From Natrinema salsiterrestre (lineage in GTDB: Archaea; Halobacteriota; Halobacteria; Halobacteriales; Natrialbaceae), in the NCBI RefSeq assembly GCF_029502005.1, contig NZ_JAMQOT010000003.1:248001-312000 (forward strand): a stretch of DNA of 64,000 nucleotides, given 5' to 3'. The translations under genes were made by a program, and so were the position numbers. Shown here in pieces: positions 8,743 through 17,760 of the stretch; the stretch's first letter is position 1, and every line of letters starts with the position of its first letter. The notes beneath the pieces are model-generated. The model was not told the DNA's origin. It ran no database searches and saw nothing but the letters and a program-made list of their open reading frames with translations.

Positions 8743-10158
8743 TTAGCCGACGATGCCGCTCGTGTGGACGTAGAAGTAGCCCACGAGGACGGCGGCCATG
8801 AGCCACTGACCGAGGCGGATGTCGTCGAACTCGCCCATCGCTCCCTTGAGTATCGGAAACGCGATGATGCCGGCCGCGAGGCCGTTGGCGATCGAGTAGG
8901 TCAGCGGCATGATCGTGATCGTCAGCCCCGCGGAGACGGCCCACGCCGGATCGTCCCAGTCGATATCGAGGACGCCCTGGAGCATGATGATCCCGACGAC
9001 GACTAACGCGATGAACGACGCGTACGCGGGAATCATCGCGATCAGCGGAATGAGCACGAGCGTGGCGAGGAACAGGACGCCGACGACGAGCGCCGTCAGG
9101 CCCGTCCGGCCGCCCTCCTCGACGCCGGTCGAGGATTCGACGTACGTCGTCACGGTCGAGGTCCCGACCATCGCGCCGACCGTCGTCCCGATCGCGTCGG
9201 CCATCAGCGGCTTGTCGATGTCGGGGAGGTTCCCGTCCTCGTCGAGGAAGCCGCCGAACTGCGAGACGCCGATGAGCGTCCCGGCGGTGTCGAAGAAGTC
9301 CACGAAGAAGAACGTGAAGACGACCAGCGTGAACGTGAACGGATCGATATCTCGGAGCCCGTCGACGAACGCGAACAGCAGCGGAGAGATGTCGTACTGC
9401 GGTGAGGTCACGACGGCAAACGACAGCTGGCCCTCCTCGCTCAGTAGCGCCGTCGGCAGAACCGACGACGGGCCGGCCAGCCCCGCGAAGTACGCGAGCC
9501 AGCCGGCGACGGACGTGCCGAGGATACCGAGGATGATCGATCCGGTGACGTCGCGCGCCCAGAGCACGAACGTCAGGAAGAGCCCGAACAGGCCGAGCAG
9601 GGCCGCCGGGTTCGTCGCGATATCACCGAGCGCGACCGCGGTCGCTTCGTCCGGAACCACGACGCCCATCTCCTGCAGACCGATGAACAGCAGGAAGATC
9701 CCGATCCCGGCGCCGACGGAGAACTTCACCGGCTCCGGGAACAGCCTGATGACGTACTCTCGAGCGCCGATCGCCGTGATGATGATGAAAACGATCCCCT
9801 CGACGAAGACGGCTGCGAGGGCCGTCTCCCACGGGATCCCCATCCCGAGGACGACGGTGTACGCGAAGAAGACGTTCAACCCCATGCCGGGGGCGAGTCC
9901 GAACGGCCTGTTCGCGTAGAACGCCATGACGAAGATGGCGACCGCCGACGCGATGATCGTCCCGATGGCGATCATCTGGACGACCTGCAAGTAGGAGTAG
10001 CCGGAAATCTCGATCGCGTCCGCCAGGATGAACGGATTGACCAAGATAATGTACGACATCGCGAGGAACGTCGTCACCCCCGCGATGGTTTCGGTACCGA
10101 CGTCGGAGTCGTGTTCGGCGAGTCCGAAGTAATTCTCTAGCGTATCGGCGATCCCCAT
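8743..10158 (-). CDS. NCS2/AzgA-type purine permease
   Basis: The 471-residue membrane protein opens MGIADTLENYFGL. The GVTTFLAMSYIILVNP segment near residues 27-42 is typical of the AzgA (guanine-hypoxanthine/adenine) branch of nucleobase-cation symporters. The FFDTAGTLIGV motif lies in the second half. About 12-14 hydrophobic segments are present. It probably imports a purine base with protons or sodium. The start at 10158 follows an AT-rich TTTAAC-like box about 34 bases upstream. Which base is carried cannot be decided from sequence. Confidence 0.9.
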   Translation of the reverse strand: MGIADTLENYFGLAEHDSDVGTETIAGVTTFLAMSYIILVNPFILADAIEISGYSYLQVVQMIAIGTIIASAVAIFVMAFYANRPFGLAPGMGLNVFFAYTVVLGMGIPWETALAAVFVEGIVFIIITAIGAREYVIRLFPEPVKFSVGAGIGIFLLFIGLQEMGVVVPDEATAVALGDIATNPAALLGLFGLFLTFVLWARDVTGSIILGILGTSVAGWLAYFAGLAGPSSVLPTALLSEEGQLSFAVVTSPQYDISPLLFAFVDGLRDIDPFTFTLVVFTFFFVDFFDTAGTLIGVSQFGGFLDEDGNLPDIDKPLMADAIGTTVGAMVGTSTVTTYVESSTGVEEGGRTGLTALVVGVLFLATLVLIPLIAMIPAYASFIALVVVGIIMLQGVLDIDWDDPAWAVSAGLTITIMPLTYSIANGLAAGIIAFPILKGAMGEFDDIRLGQWLMAAVLVGYFYVHTSGIVG

Positions 10159-10375
10159 ATTGGACGTTCGAGCATACCCACACCGGTTAGTTAAAGATTC
10201 TTGTCCGCATCGGTGAGCAGTATAGGCATATCCGTGTATATTCGGTGATGGGACGGGACTGCGAGCGAGGGCGAGCCGTTGCGGGCGTAGTCGCTCGATC
10301 CGGCCGCTCGGTCGAACGCGACAGAGCGGTGAGACGGACCAACGTATTTCACCTCGGAGCGCATACGACGATAGC

Positions 10376-11038
10376 ATGAGGTTTGTTATCGTGGGATACG
10401 GTCGGGTCGGCTCGCGGACCGCGACGATCCTCGCCGAGGAGGGTCACGATGTCGTCATCGTCGACAACGACGCGGATCGCGTCGAGCGTGCCACCAACGC
10501 CGGCCTCGAGACGGTCCGGGGCGACGGGTCGGATGAAGAGGTGCTCGTCGACGCCGGGATCGAGTCCGCCGACGCGATCGGTGCGTTCACGCCGGACCTC
10601 AACGCCAACTTCGCGGCCTGTATGGTCGGCACTCACCACGGCTGCCGGACCGTCCTGCGGATCGACGAGGACTATCGCGAGGACATCTACGAAAAATACG
10701 CCGAGGAGGTCGACGAGATCATCTACCCCGAACGGCTCGGTGCCGCGGGCGCGAAGACCGCCCTCCTCGGCGGGGACTTCAACGTCGTCGCCGATCTCGC
10801 GACGAACCTCCAGTTGACCGTCCTCGAGATCAAAGAGGGGTCGCCGGCCGTCGGCAAGCGGATGAGCGAACTCGAGCTCCCCGAATCGGCGCGGATCTAC
10901 GCTCACGGACGCGCGCGCGAATCGCTGACGATCCCGCTTCCGGGCACCGAACTCGAGATCGGCGACGAGGTCGCCGTCATCACCGAAACGGACCGCGCAG
11001 CGGAGGTTCGATCCGCGCTGTTGCCGGCGACTGCCTGA
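10376..11038 (+). CDS. TrkA-type potassium channel/transport regulator (RCK_N + RCK_C)
   Basis: The 220-residue soluble protein has an N-terminal NAD-binding Rossmann domain (GYGRVGSRTA at 7-16, then VIVDND) and a C-terminal RCK_C/TrkA_C domain (about 138-215). Such proteins gate Trk/Ktr potassium transporters or cation channels in response to nucleotides. No membrane partner lies beside it; a Trk membrane subunit is present far away at 55.5 kb together with its own TrkA. A TATA-like GTATTTC lies about 30 bases before the ATG. The partner is unknown. Confidence 0.88.
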   Translation: MRFVIVGYGRVGSRTATILAEEGHDVVIVDNDADRVERATNAGLETVRGDGSDEEVLVDAGIESADAIGAFTPDLNANFAACMVGTHHGCRTVLRIDEDYREDIYEKYAEEVDEIIYPERLGAAGAKTALLGGDFNVVADLATNLQLTVLEIKEGSPAVGKRMSELELPESARIYAHGRARESLTIPLPGTELEIGDEVAVITETDRAAEVRSALLPATA

Positions 11039-11221
11039 TTGAGGGATCTTCGACCGGACCGTCCGTCGTTCGCGGCACTGGCCCCGGTATCAAAAGTGGA
11101 GAGAAACGGGAGCAGGCGCGCGAACGGCTGGATGGGGGAGGGGTGGAGGCCGTCTGCGCGCCTATCCGATCCGTGTTCCCGCTGGCAAATAAAACCGCGT
11201 CAGACGATCGACCGACGGGAG

Positions 11222-12334
11222 TCAGACGGGGCTCGATCGAGACGCCTGCTCGTCTGCAGCGTCGTCCTCGAGCCGAAAGACGAGGACGTTCTGGTGGACC
11301 ATCGAGGGGACGAACGAGAACGGGTAGCCGTAGACGTGGAGGTCCTTCGAGGGATCGTACCAGATCAGGTTTGCGGCGAGCGTCAGCGGGGCGTTCGATT
11401 CGATCGCACGCGCGAGATCGGCCGAGAGGAACTCGTAGGACTGTTCGCGATACATGTCGCCGATGAAGACGACGACGTGGCCGTCCGGGGCGACGGCGTC
11501 GGTAAAGCGATCGAACTGTTCGCCCATCTCGGCCAGCCACTCGTCTTTCGTCTGCCGCTCGCCGCCCTCCTCGCCCGAAGCGGGACCGGAGTCCGCGTCG
11601 TCTGCATCCGTCCCAGTACCGTCGGCGTCGACAGCGCCGTCGAACGAGCCCAGCTTGCTCTCGCGCGTCTCGCGCTCGTTGCGCGTCTGCTCGAGTTCGT
11701 CCATGTGCCAGTAGGGGACGTCGGTCAGCAGGAGGTCGACCGAGTTACCGGGCACGTCGTCGATCAACTCGGCACAGTCGCCGTGTCGCATCTCCTGTTC
11801 GGCGAGCGGCGGCTCGCCGCGGGCGCGGCGCTCCTCGTTTTCCGCCTCGAGGACCGCCCGGTAGATCTCGATCCAGCGCTCGGTGCGCTCGAAGCCGATC
11901 GCGTCCCGGCGGCCGGTCCCCTCGTGTTCGCAGAAACTCGCGCCGAGCAGGGTGCCGCCGACGCCCGCGAAGGGATCGAGAACGGTGTCGCCGGCCTTGC
12001 TGAACCGGCCGATCAGCTCCGCACAGAGTCGCGGCGGTTTCTGGCCGCCGTGCTCGCTGCGCAGCTCGTGCTGGACGGCGGGCGGGTAGCTCTCGGCGAT
12101 CACGGACTTCGTGGCGTACTTCCACTCCTTGCCCGTGAGGTCGTTCACTCGATTTCGCTCGTCGTAGATCCCGCGTCCCTCGACGTAGCGCTGGTGGTCG
12201 GCCAGGTCGTCGGTATCGATCACCTCGCCGTCCTCGACCGGGAGGGACTCCTCCCGCGCCCGATCGGCGTCGAAATCGCCGTCGTCGTCCGTGAACAGGC
12301 GGCTCTGGCGGTGTCGATCCCCGTCGTCTGCCAT
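11222..12334 (-). CDS. DNA methylase (N4/N6 type)-like SAM methyltransferase, motif I before motif IV
   Basis: The 370-residue protein has a SAM-binding motif DPFAGVGGT preceded by a helix like the motif X region of beta-class DNA methyltransferases. The putative catalytic motif is TDVPYW, about 110 residues further on. The usual form is D/N/S-P-P-Y/F, so the first proline is replaced by Val. An acidic low-complexity insert follows (near 235-265). The C-terminal part has VVVFIGDMYR and NLIWYDPSK. Motif order is I then IV, unlike the beta class. No restriction enzyme is adjacent, so it is an orphan modifier or RNA methylase. The start at 12334 avoids an unconserved five-residue extension. Confidence 0.75.
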   Translation of the reverse strand: MADDGDRHRQSRLFTDDDGDFDADRAREESLPVEDGEVIDTDDLADHQRYVEGRGIYDERNRVNDLTGKEWKYATKSVIAESYPPAVQHELRSEHGGQKPPRLCAELIGRFSKAGDTVLDPFAGVGGTLLGASFCEHEGTGRRDAIGFERTERWIEIYRAVLEAENEERRARGEPPLAEQEMRHGDCAELIDDVPGNSVDLLLTDVPYWHMDELEQTRNERETRESKLGSFDGAVDADGTGTDADDADSGPASGEEGGERQTKDEWLAEMGEQFDRFTDAVAPDGHVVVFIGDMYREQSYEFLSADLARAIESNAPLTLAANLIWYDPSKDLHVYGYPFSFVPSMVHQNVLVFRLEDDAADEQASRSSPV

Positions 12335-12452
12335 ACCTCGAGTCCTCACGCCGGTGAGTTAAACGCTTGTGCTCGGCCCGCCCGGCGCGAGTCGGCCGGC
12401 GTTCCGGTTACCCGCCGTTTTTGACGCTCGCCTGCGAACGGGACTGCTATCG

Positions 12453-13430
12453 ATGGTACTCGTGGGAGACGTCGTCCTGCTCGGTGTCGCCGTCGTCGCT
12501 CTGTGGATCGGTGCGCGGTCGCTCGTCACCGGCGCCTCGAGGCTCGCCAGCGCGGCCGGAATATCCGCGCTCGTGGTAGGCCTCACGGTCGTCGCCTTCG
12601 GGACCTCCGCGCCGGAGGTCGTCGTCTCGACCGGGGCCGCGCTCGAGGGGCAGGGCGACGTCTCGGTCGGAAACGTCGTCGGCTCGAACGTGTTCAACCT
12701 CGGCGTGATCCTCGGAATCGTCGCCGTTATCGCGCCGTTCCGCGTGATGGAGACGCTCCTCCGCCGCGACGCGCTCGCGATGGCCGCGTCGACGGTCGTC
12801 GCGGCGGTCGTCCTCGCCGACGGCGTCGTTTCGCGGCTCGACGGGGCGATCCTCCTCGCACTGCTGGGGTGCTATCTCGGTGCGCTCTGGCTCGCGATTC
12901 GACGGGAGAACGACGGCGACGGCGGAAGCTCCGGATCGACTGACGGATCGGAGACCGTTCCCGACGCCCGCGATCGAGGGGAGGTCCGGTTCGGTCTCGA
13001 GGTCGGACGGGTCCTCGCCGGACTCGTTCTCGTCATCGTCGGGGGGCGCGTGCTGGTCGATTCGGCGGTCGGGCTCGCGCTCGCCGCCGGCGTCTCGGAG
13101 TGGGCGATCGGCGCGACGGTCGTCGCGGCCGGCACCTCGATTCCGGAACTCGTGACCTCCGTCGTGGCCGCCCGTCGCGGGAACACGGGCATCGCCGCGG
13201 GGAACGTCGTCGGCTCGAACGTCTTCAACGTCGTCGGCGTGCTGGGGATCGCCGCGGTCGCCCGGCCGCTGACCGTCGACCCCGCCGTCTTCGTCGGGTT
13301 GGCGTGGCTGGGCGTCCTGACCGCGTTCGCGACGGCCGTGCTCGCGACCGGGCGACGACTGACCCGACTCGAGGGCGCGCTTCTCGTGATCCTCGGTGCG
13401 GGCTACTCGGCCGTGAGCCTGCTGGGTTGA
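12453..13430 (+). CDS. Calcium/sodium:cation exchanger (CaCA family, YrbG-like)
   Basis: The 325-residue membrane protein has the two inverted alpha repeats of the CaCA family. The first contains FGTSAPE with GNVVGSNVFN, and the second contains AGTSIPE with GNVVGSNVFN. A hydrophilic acidic loop separates the halves (about 150-185), as in archaeal exchangers such as NCX_Mj. It exports Ca2+ in exchange for Na+ or H+. The ATG at 12453 is preceded by a T-rich box about 33 bases upstream. An in-frame ATG at 12369 would add 28 residues with no family similarity. Confidence 0.92.
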   Translation: MVLVGDVVLLGVAVVALWIGARSLVTGASRLASAAGISALVVGLTVVAFGTSAPEVVVSTGAALEGQGDVSVGNVVGSNVFNLGVILGIVAVIAPFRVMETLLRRDALAMAASTVVAAVVLADGVVSRLDGAILLALLGCYLGALWLAIRRENDGDGGSSGSTDGSETVPDARDRGEVRFGLEVGRVLAGLVLVIVGGRVLVDSAVGLALAAGVSEWAIGATVVAAGTSIPELVTSVVAARRGNTGIAAGNVVGSNVFNVVGVLGIAAVARPLTVDPAVFVGLAWLGVLTAFATAVLATGRRLTRLEGALLVILGAGYSAVSLLG

Positions 13431-13529
13431 GCCGACAGTCGAAAAACCGACCGGCGGCGATCCGTCGTGAGAACCCGGTGACACGAGGGTTAGCGAGAGC
13501 CTTTGTCCGTTCGGGTCCTCCGTTCTCCC

Positions 13530-14540
13530 ATGAACATGCTCGTCGACGGCGAGTGGCAGACTGACGCCTACGAATCGACTGACGACGACGGCTCGTTCGA
13601 ACGCCAGACGACCCCGTTCCGGGACGAAGTCCGGGACGATCCCGACGCTCGATTCCAACCCGAGGCCGGCCGGTATCACCTGTACGTCTCCTACGCGTGC
13701 CCGTGGGCACACCGGACGCTCGTGACGCGGGCGCTGAAAGGCCTCGAGGACGCCATCTCCGTCTCGGTCGTCGATCCGTACCGCGACGAGGACGGCTGGC
13801 AGTTCACGCCCGAGAAGGAGGGCTGTACGCGGGATCACGTCCGCGACGCCGACTTCCTGCGGGAACTGTACGTGGCGGCGGATCCGGACGCGACCTGCCG
13901 GGTGACGGTGCCGGTCCTCTGGGACACGCACGAGGAGACCATCGTCAACAACGAGTCCGCGGAGATCATGCGGATGCTCGACACCGAATTCGATAGCGTC
14001 GCCTCGCAGGACGTGGATCTCTACCCCGAGGGATACCGGGACGAGGTCGACCGGATCATCGACGAGATCTACGAGCCGATCAACAACGGCGTCTACCGCG
14101 CCGGGTTCGCCAGGAAGCAGGACCCCTATGACGCGGCGATCGACGACCTGTTTTCGGCGCTCGATCACTGGGACGAGGTACTGGCCGACCAGCGCTACCT
14201 CGCCGGCGATCGGCTGACCGAAGCCGACGTCGCGATGTTCACGACGCTCGTCCGGTTCGATAACGTCTACCACACCCACTTCATGTGTAACGTGCAGTAC
14301 ATCCGCGAGTACGACAACCTCTGGCCGTACCTGCGCGACCTCTATCAGACGCCCGGCGTCGCTGGGACCGTCGACATGGACCACATCAAGGAACACTACT
14401 ACACGACCCACCCCGACGTGAATCCGCATCGAATCGTCGCCCGCGGCCCCGACCTGGACTTCGAAGCGCCCCACGACCGCGACGAACTGTCCGGCGGCCC
14501 GCCCTCGGACGTCGGTCGGGCGGCAAACGCCGACGATTGA
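13530..14540 (+). CDS. Glutathione S-transferase family protein, glutathionyl-hydroquinone reductase-like
   Basis: The 336-residue protein has YACPWAHR with the putative catalytic Cys57 in a thioredoxin-like N-terminal domain, and a helical C-terminal GST domain (about 175-300) with the YHTHFMCN segment typical of the Omega/Xi-class YqjG-like hydroquinone reductases. The family removes thiol adducts from quinols. In a haloarchaeon lacking glutathione the natural thiol is probably gamma-glutamylcysteine (inference). CCTTTGT near 13500 gives a plausible TATA position about 27 bases upstream of this start. Confidence 0.88.
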   Translation: MNMLVDGEWQTDAYESTDDDGSFERQTTPFRDEVRDDPDARFQPEAGRYHLYVSYACPWAHRTLVTRALKGLEDAISVSVVDPYRDEDGWQFTPEKEGCTRDHVRDADFLRELYVAADPDATCRVTVPVLWDTHEETIVNNESAEIMRMLDTEFDSVASQDVDLYPEGYRDEVDRIIDEIYEPINNGVYRAGFARKQDPYDAAIDDLFSALDHWDEVLADQRYLAGDRLTEADVAMFTTLVRFDNVYHTHFMCNVQYIREYDNLWPYLRDLYQTPGVAGTVDMDHIKEHYYTTHPDVNPHRIVARGPDLDFEAPHDRDELSGGPPSDVGRAANADD

Positions 14541-14561
14541 GGGAGAAACAGAGCCGAGATT

Positions 14562-14927
14562 CTACGATTCCGCCGTCGTCTGATCTGCGCCGTCTTCACC
14601 GGCAGCGTCGACGTCTTCGGCGTCGGCTTCTTCGGTGTCGGATTCTTCGCCATCGGTCTCGGCGTCTTCAGCATCGGTCTCGGCGTCCTCGGTCTCCGCG
14701 GCCTCGAGTCGGTCGGACCTGCTCCGGCCGGATTCGCGACGCCAGTGCTCGAAGCTGTGTTCGATCTCCTCGTCCGCGACGAACACCTTCCAGAGAAGCC
14801 ACACGACGGCGATGACGGGCAGTACCGGGAGCAAGACGACGACGAGTATCGCGGCCATGATATACCCGAACAGCGACATCTGTGTGTTCGGTCCGTAGCC
14901 CGTCGACTCGGACACCTTGACTGACAT
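14562..14927 (-). CDS. Small membrane protein with acidic repetitive tail
   Basis: The 121-residue protein has one long hydrophobic stretch near residues 18-48 (one or two membrane spans) and then a basic patch. It ends in a tail of about 50 residues built from repeats of A-E-T-E/D and E-D-A motifs. I do not recognise a family. The tail would face the cytoplasm or exterior depending on topology; its Glu/Asp content is even above the usual halophile level. It is convergent with the GST gene and separated by only 21 bases. Confidence 0.65.
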   Translation of the reverse strand: MSVKVSESTGYGPNTQMSLFGYIMAAILVVVLLPVLPVIAVVWLLWKVFVADEEIEHSFEHWRRESGRSRSDRLEAAETEDAETDAEDAETDGEESDTEEADAEDVDAAGEDGADQTTAES

Positions 14928-15035
14928 GTGCGACGGTACGAACGTGTCGGTATTCCGTCTTTCGATCCCACGGATACGCCGCGCTCCGCGAGACGGCGGC
15001 GACTCCGTGCGGGAGTCGGATCCCGGACGAGGAAA

Positions 15036-15842
15036 TCAGGTCGTCTCGAGCCCGTCCCGCCCGTCCGACTCGTCGCTCAGCACGACTTCGGCGTCGTCCC
15101 GCGGTCGATAGTTCAGGTCGCGCATGGTTTCGGAAAGCGAGAGGAACCGTTCGGAGTTGTCCGAGATACCGTGTGCGATCAGGGGCGATCCCTCGAGCGT
15201 CGCCGTCGCGGCGGCGTTGAGCACTCGCCGGCAGTCGCCGGGGCTGAGCCACATCGCGCGGGCGTAGCGCTCGCCGGCACCGTCCCGGTCCGCACACTCC
15301 TGCCGGAGTTCGTCGCGGCTGAGCAGCCACCCGATCCGCAGGCTCACCACATCGAGCCCGTGTCGTTTCGCGTAGTACGACCCCATCGCCTCGCCGAAGA
15401 CCTTCGTGACGCCGTAGTAGGTGTCGGGATCCGTCGGGTCGTCCGGGCGAACGATTTCGGGGCTGCCGACGGTCGACTCCGGCCGGATCCCCGAGACGGT
15501 GTTCTTCATATTGACCGCGTGGTTCGAACTCGCGAAGACCACCCGCTCGAGGTCGTTCTCCGCCGCGGCCGCGAAGGCGTTGGAGACGCCGTCGACGTTC
15601 GGTCCCTGCACCTCGTCCCACTCGGCCCGCGGGGACGCGTTGGCCGCGAGGTGAACGAGTACGTCCTGGCCCTCGAGGGCGTCCAGAAATTCCTCGCGGT
15701 CGGTGATCTCGAGGGGCGTCGCGTCGAGATCCTCGGTCTCGCTGTGGGAGAAGAGCGTGAGTGCGTGGTCGTCGGACGGAAACGCGTCGACGGCTTCCCT
15801 GCCGACGTTCCCTGCCGCGCCGGTGATGGCGATGTCCGTCAT
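15036..15842 (-). CDS. NAD-dependent epimerase/dehydratase family (extended SDR)
   Basis: The 268-residue protein has an N-terminal Rossmann motif TGAAGNVG (residues 7-14), VHLAANASP in the NAD-contacting region, and the YYGVTK active-site Tyr-x3-Lys near 140-147. Its length and motifs match uronate-dehydrogenase-like extended SDRs. The haloarchaeal NAD-dependent glucose-6-phosphate dehydrogenase Azf belongs to the same group, so a sugar-oxidising role is possible but not proven. It stands alone on the minus strand. Confidence 0.85.
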   Translation of the reverse strand: MTDIAITGAAGNVGREAVDAFPSDDHALTLFSHSETEDLDATPLEITDREEFLDALEGQDVLVHLAANASPRAEWDEVQGPNVDGVSNAFAAAAENDLERVVFASSNHAVNMKNTVSGIRPESTVGSPEIVRPDDPTDPDTYYGVTKVFGEAMGSYYAKRHGLDVVSLRIGWLLSRDELRQECADRDGAGERYARAMWLSPGDCRRVLNAAATATLEGSPLIAHGISDNSERFLSLSETMRDLNYRPRDDAEVVLSDESDGRDGLETT

Positions 15843-15950
15843 ACGGGAGGGACAGCGACCGAGCCGAAATAGCTCGGCCCAGCGCCTTCCGGCTAGTCGT
15901 GTGAGCAGCTGTGTTTCGATTCTGTTCTGTGGGCATCGACGACATCGTCC

Positions 15951-16081
15951 CGAAAGCCCCTTCCGGTCCGGACTCCCGGGCCTCGCTGCGCGCTTCGGTC
16001 GTTCGCTACGCTCACTCCCTGTAGTGCTTGCGTCGTCCGGGTTCGCCCGGACCGGAAGCCCCTTTCATTCCCGCCCGGAGG
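15951..16081. repeat. Intergenic element with 11-bp inverted repeat and GCCCC direct repeats
   Basis: The gap 15843-16127 holds no gene. TTCCGGTCCGG (15961-15971) is matched by its exact reverse complement at 16047-16057, about 75 bases apart. Each arm is flanked by or overlaps a GAA(A)GCCCCTT copy (about 15952-15962 and 16055-16064). The second copy continues into CATTCCCGCCCGG. Such GC-rich elements occur between haloarchaeal genes; whether this is a small non-autonomous mobile element or a termination/processing structure is open. Confidence 0.5.
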
Positions 16082-16127
16082 TGGAAAGTCGGGGAGTCGA
16101 CAGACATCGACGGCGGAGTTCGCCGTT

Positions 16128-17141
16128 CTACGGCTCCACGACGATCTTGCCGACGCTCTCCCGGTCTTGCATCGCCGCGAACGCCGCGTCGGCGTCCTCG
16201 AGCGCATACGTCCGATCAATCTCGGGTGCCACGTCGCCGTCGGCGACGAGTTCGACGAGCCGGCGGAGGTCGTCCTGGGTGCCCATCGTGGAGCCGACGA
16301 CGCGCTTGTGGCCGAGGAAGAGGTTCGAGATATCGATCGTCGACTCGTTGCCGGCGGTGCGGCCGCAGATCGCCATCGTCCCGCCGCGGCGCAGTACCGA
16401 CTGGCCGAGTCCGGTGAACTCGCCCCCGAGGTGGTTGATCACCGCGTCGGGTCGGCCGATCGCCTCGACTTCCTCGCGGATCTCGTCGATCGCCGCCGAC
16501 TCGATGCCGTGGTCGAGTCCCAGCTCGCGGACGCGCTCGAGTTTCGCCGCCGAGGATGACGTCCCGATCGTCTCGGCACCGAAGACGGTCGCGAGCTGGA
16601 CGGTGGCGACGCCGACGCCGCCCGTCGCCCCGGGGACGAAGACCAGATCGCCGGGTCCGACCTCGGCCCGCCGGAGCATGTGGAACGCGGTCATGTACGC
16701 CGTCGGGATCGCTGCGGCGGTCGTCGTGTCGACACCGTCCGGTAACGGAATCAGGCGATCGGCCTGTACGCGGGCGGACTCCGCGAGCCCGCCGTGGTAC
16801 AGCGAGAACCGCTCGCAGGTGTTTTCCGGCCCTTCGCGGCAGAACCGACAGGTTCCGCAGGTCTGGTTCGGACAGAGGACTACCCGGTCACCGGGTTCTA
16901 TACCGCGAACGTCAGCGCCGACCTCGCCGACGACGCCGGCCGCGTCGAGTCCCGTGACGAAGGGGAGGTCGTCGGCGTCGACCATCGCCGAGTCCCCCTC
17001 GAGGATGAAGAGGTCGTGACGGTTGATCCCGCACGCGTCGACGTCGACCACCGCCTCGCCGGGACCGGGCTTGGGGTCGGGTCGGTCGACGAGACTCACT
17101 CCCTCGGGGCCGATCAGATCGGTGAAGGCTGCTGCTCGCAT
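16128..17141 (-). CDS. Zinc-type alcohol dehydrogenase / quinone oxidoreductase family
   Basis: The 337-residue medium-chain dehydrogenase has an N-terminal GroES-like domain (with CGINRHD and a four-Cys lobe loop CGTCRFCREGPENTC near 95-115) and a Rossmann domain with GATGGVGVA near 160. It oxidises or reduces alcohols, aldehydes or quinones with NAD(P). The structural zinc Cys set is intact. The usual catalytic Cys is present, but the equivalent of the second ligand is less clear. An in-frame ATG at 17189 would add 16 residues; the MRAAAFTD start at 17141 is the conserved one. Confidence 0.88.
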   Translation of the reverse strand: MRAAAFTDLIGPEGVSLVDRPDPKPGPGEAVVDVDACGINRHDLFILEGDSAMVDADDLPFVTGLDAAGVVGEVGADVRGIEPGDRVVLCPNQTCGTCRFCREGPENTCERFSLYHGGLAESARVQADRLIPLPDGVDTTTAAAIPTAYMTAFHMLRRAEVGPGDLVFVPGATGGVGVATVQLATVFGAETIGTSSSAAKLERVRELGLDHGIESAAIDEIREEVEAIGRPDAVINHLGGEFTGLGQSVLRRGGTMAICGRTAGNESTIDISNLFLGHKRVVGSTMGTQDDLRRLVELVADGDVAPEIDRTYALEDADAAFAAMQDRESVGKIVVEP

Positions 17142-17305
17142 CGCTTTCCCGGTCGGTCTCGAGGGCAAAGACCCTAGGGAAGCCGGCACTCTCCCCGTCG
17201 GCGAGACGTCCTTCGCTGCGTCGTCCGCAGTGATCAGTTCCGATCACCGCTCGGCTTGCACCTGTCCAGCGCAGGTCTTTGGTCCGGGGACGCCTATGGG
17301 TCCCC

Positions 17306-17680
17306 GTGACGGACCCCGCTACGTGGGAGGTCGAACTTCGCGTCCCCGAGGGCGCCGATATGGACGCCGCCGGCGAGTCCAGAACGATCGAGGTCCGGGA
17401 AGACGAAACCATCCTCGCCGCGGCCCGCGCTGCGGATCTCTGGCTCTCCGCGGACTGCCAGCAGGGGTGGTGTATCACCTGCGGCGCGAAGCTCATCTCC
17501 GGCGAGGTCGATCACAGTCGGGCCAAGCGATACTATCCGGAGGACGACGCGGCGAACTTCGTCCTCACCTGCGTCGCTCGTCCCCGCGCCGATTGCGTCA
17601 TCGAAGTCGAACGGTACGGCGAACTGCTCCGGCACCGGGCCGACCACGACAGACCACCGGGTCGGTCGAAGCTCGGCTAA
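17306..17680 (+). CDS. [2Fe-2S] plant-type ferredoxin
   Basis: The protein is 124 residues when started at GTG 17306. Cluster ligands are Cys51, Cys56, Cys59 and Cys89 (C-x4-C-x2-C-x29-C), the classic plant-type spacing, inside CQQGWCITCG. It carries electrons in the cytosol for dehydrogenases or reductases. The frame is also open from TTG 17279. The following thiol-redox gene is 80 bases downstream on the same strand, and the alcohol dehydrogenase diverges upstream, so a shared redox context is plausible. The start codon is uncertain. Confidence 0.88.
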   Translation: MTDPATWEVELRVPEGADMDAAGESRTIEVREDETILAAARAADLWLSADCQQGWCITCGAKLISGEVDHSRAKRYYPEDDAANFVLTCVARPRADCVIEVERYGELLRHRADHDRPPGRSKLG

Positions 17681-17760
17681 CGGTCGATATCGCTCCGGAG
17701 AAACTGCCACCAGCACCTGCCCCACGGAACGTTTTCCGGCACCGCGACGTAGGAGCCGAT

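Noticed and set aside
11222-12334. Restriction-modification system
   Set aside because: No restriction endonuclease or specificity gene lies next to the methyltransferase.
12447-14474. 675-codon minus-strand open frame opposite the CaCA and GST genes
   Set aside because: Antisense shadow of two genes with clear family motifs; no start signals.
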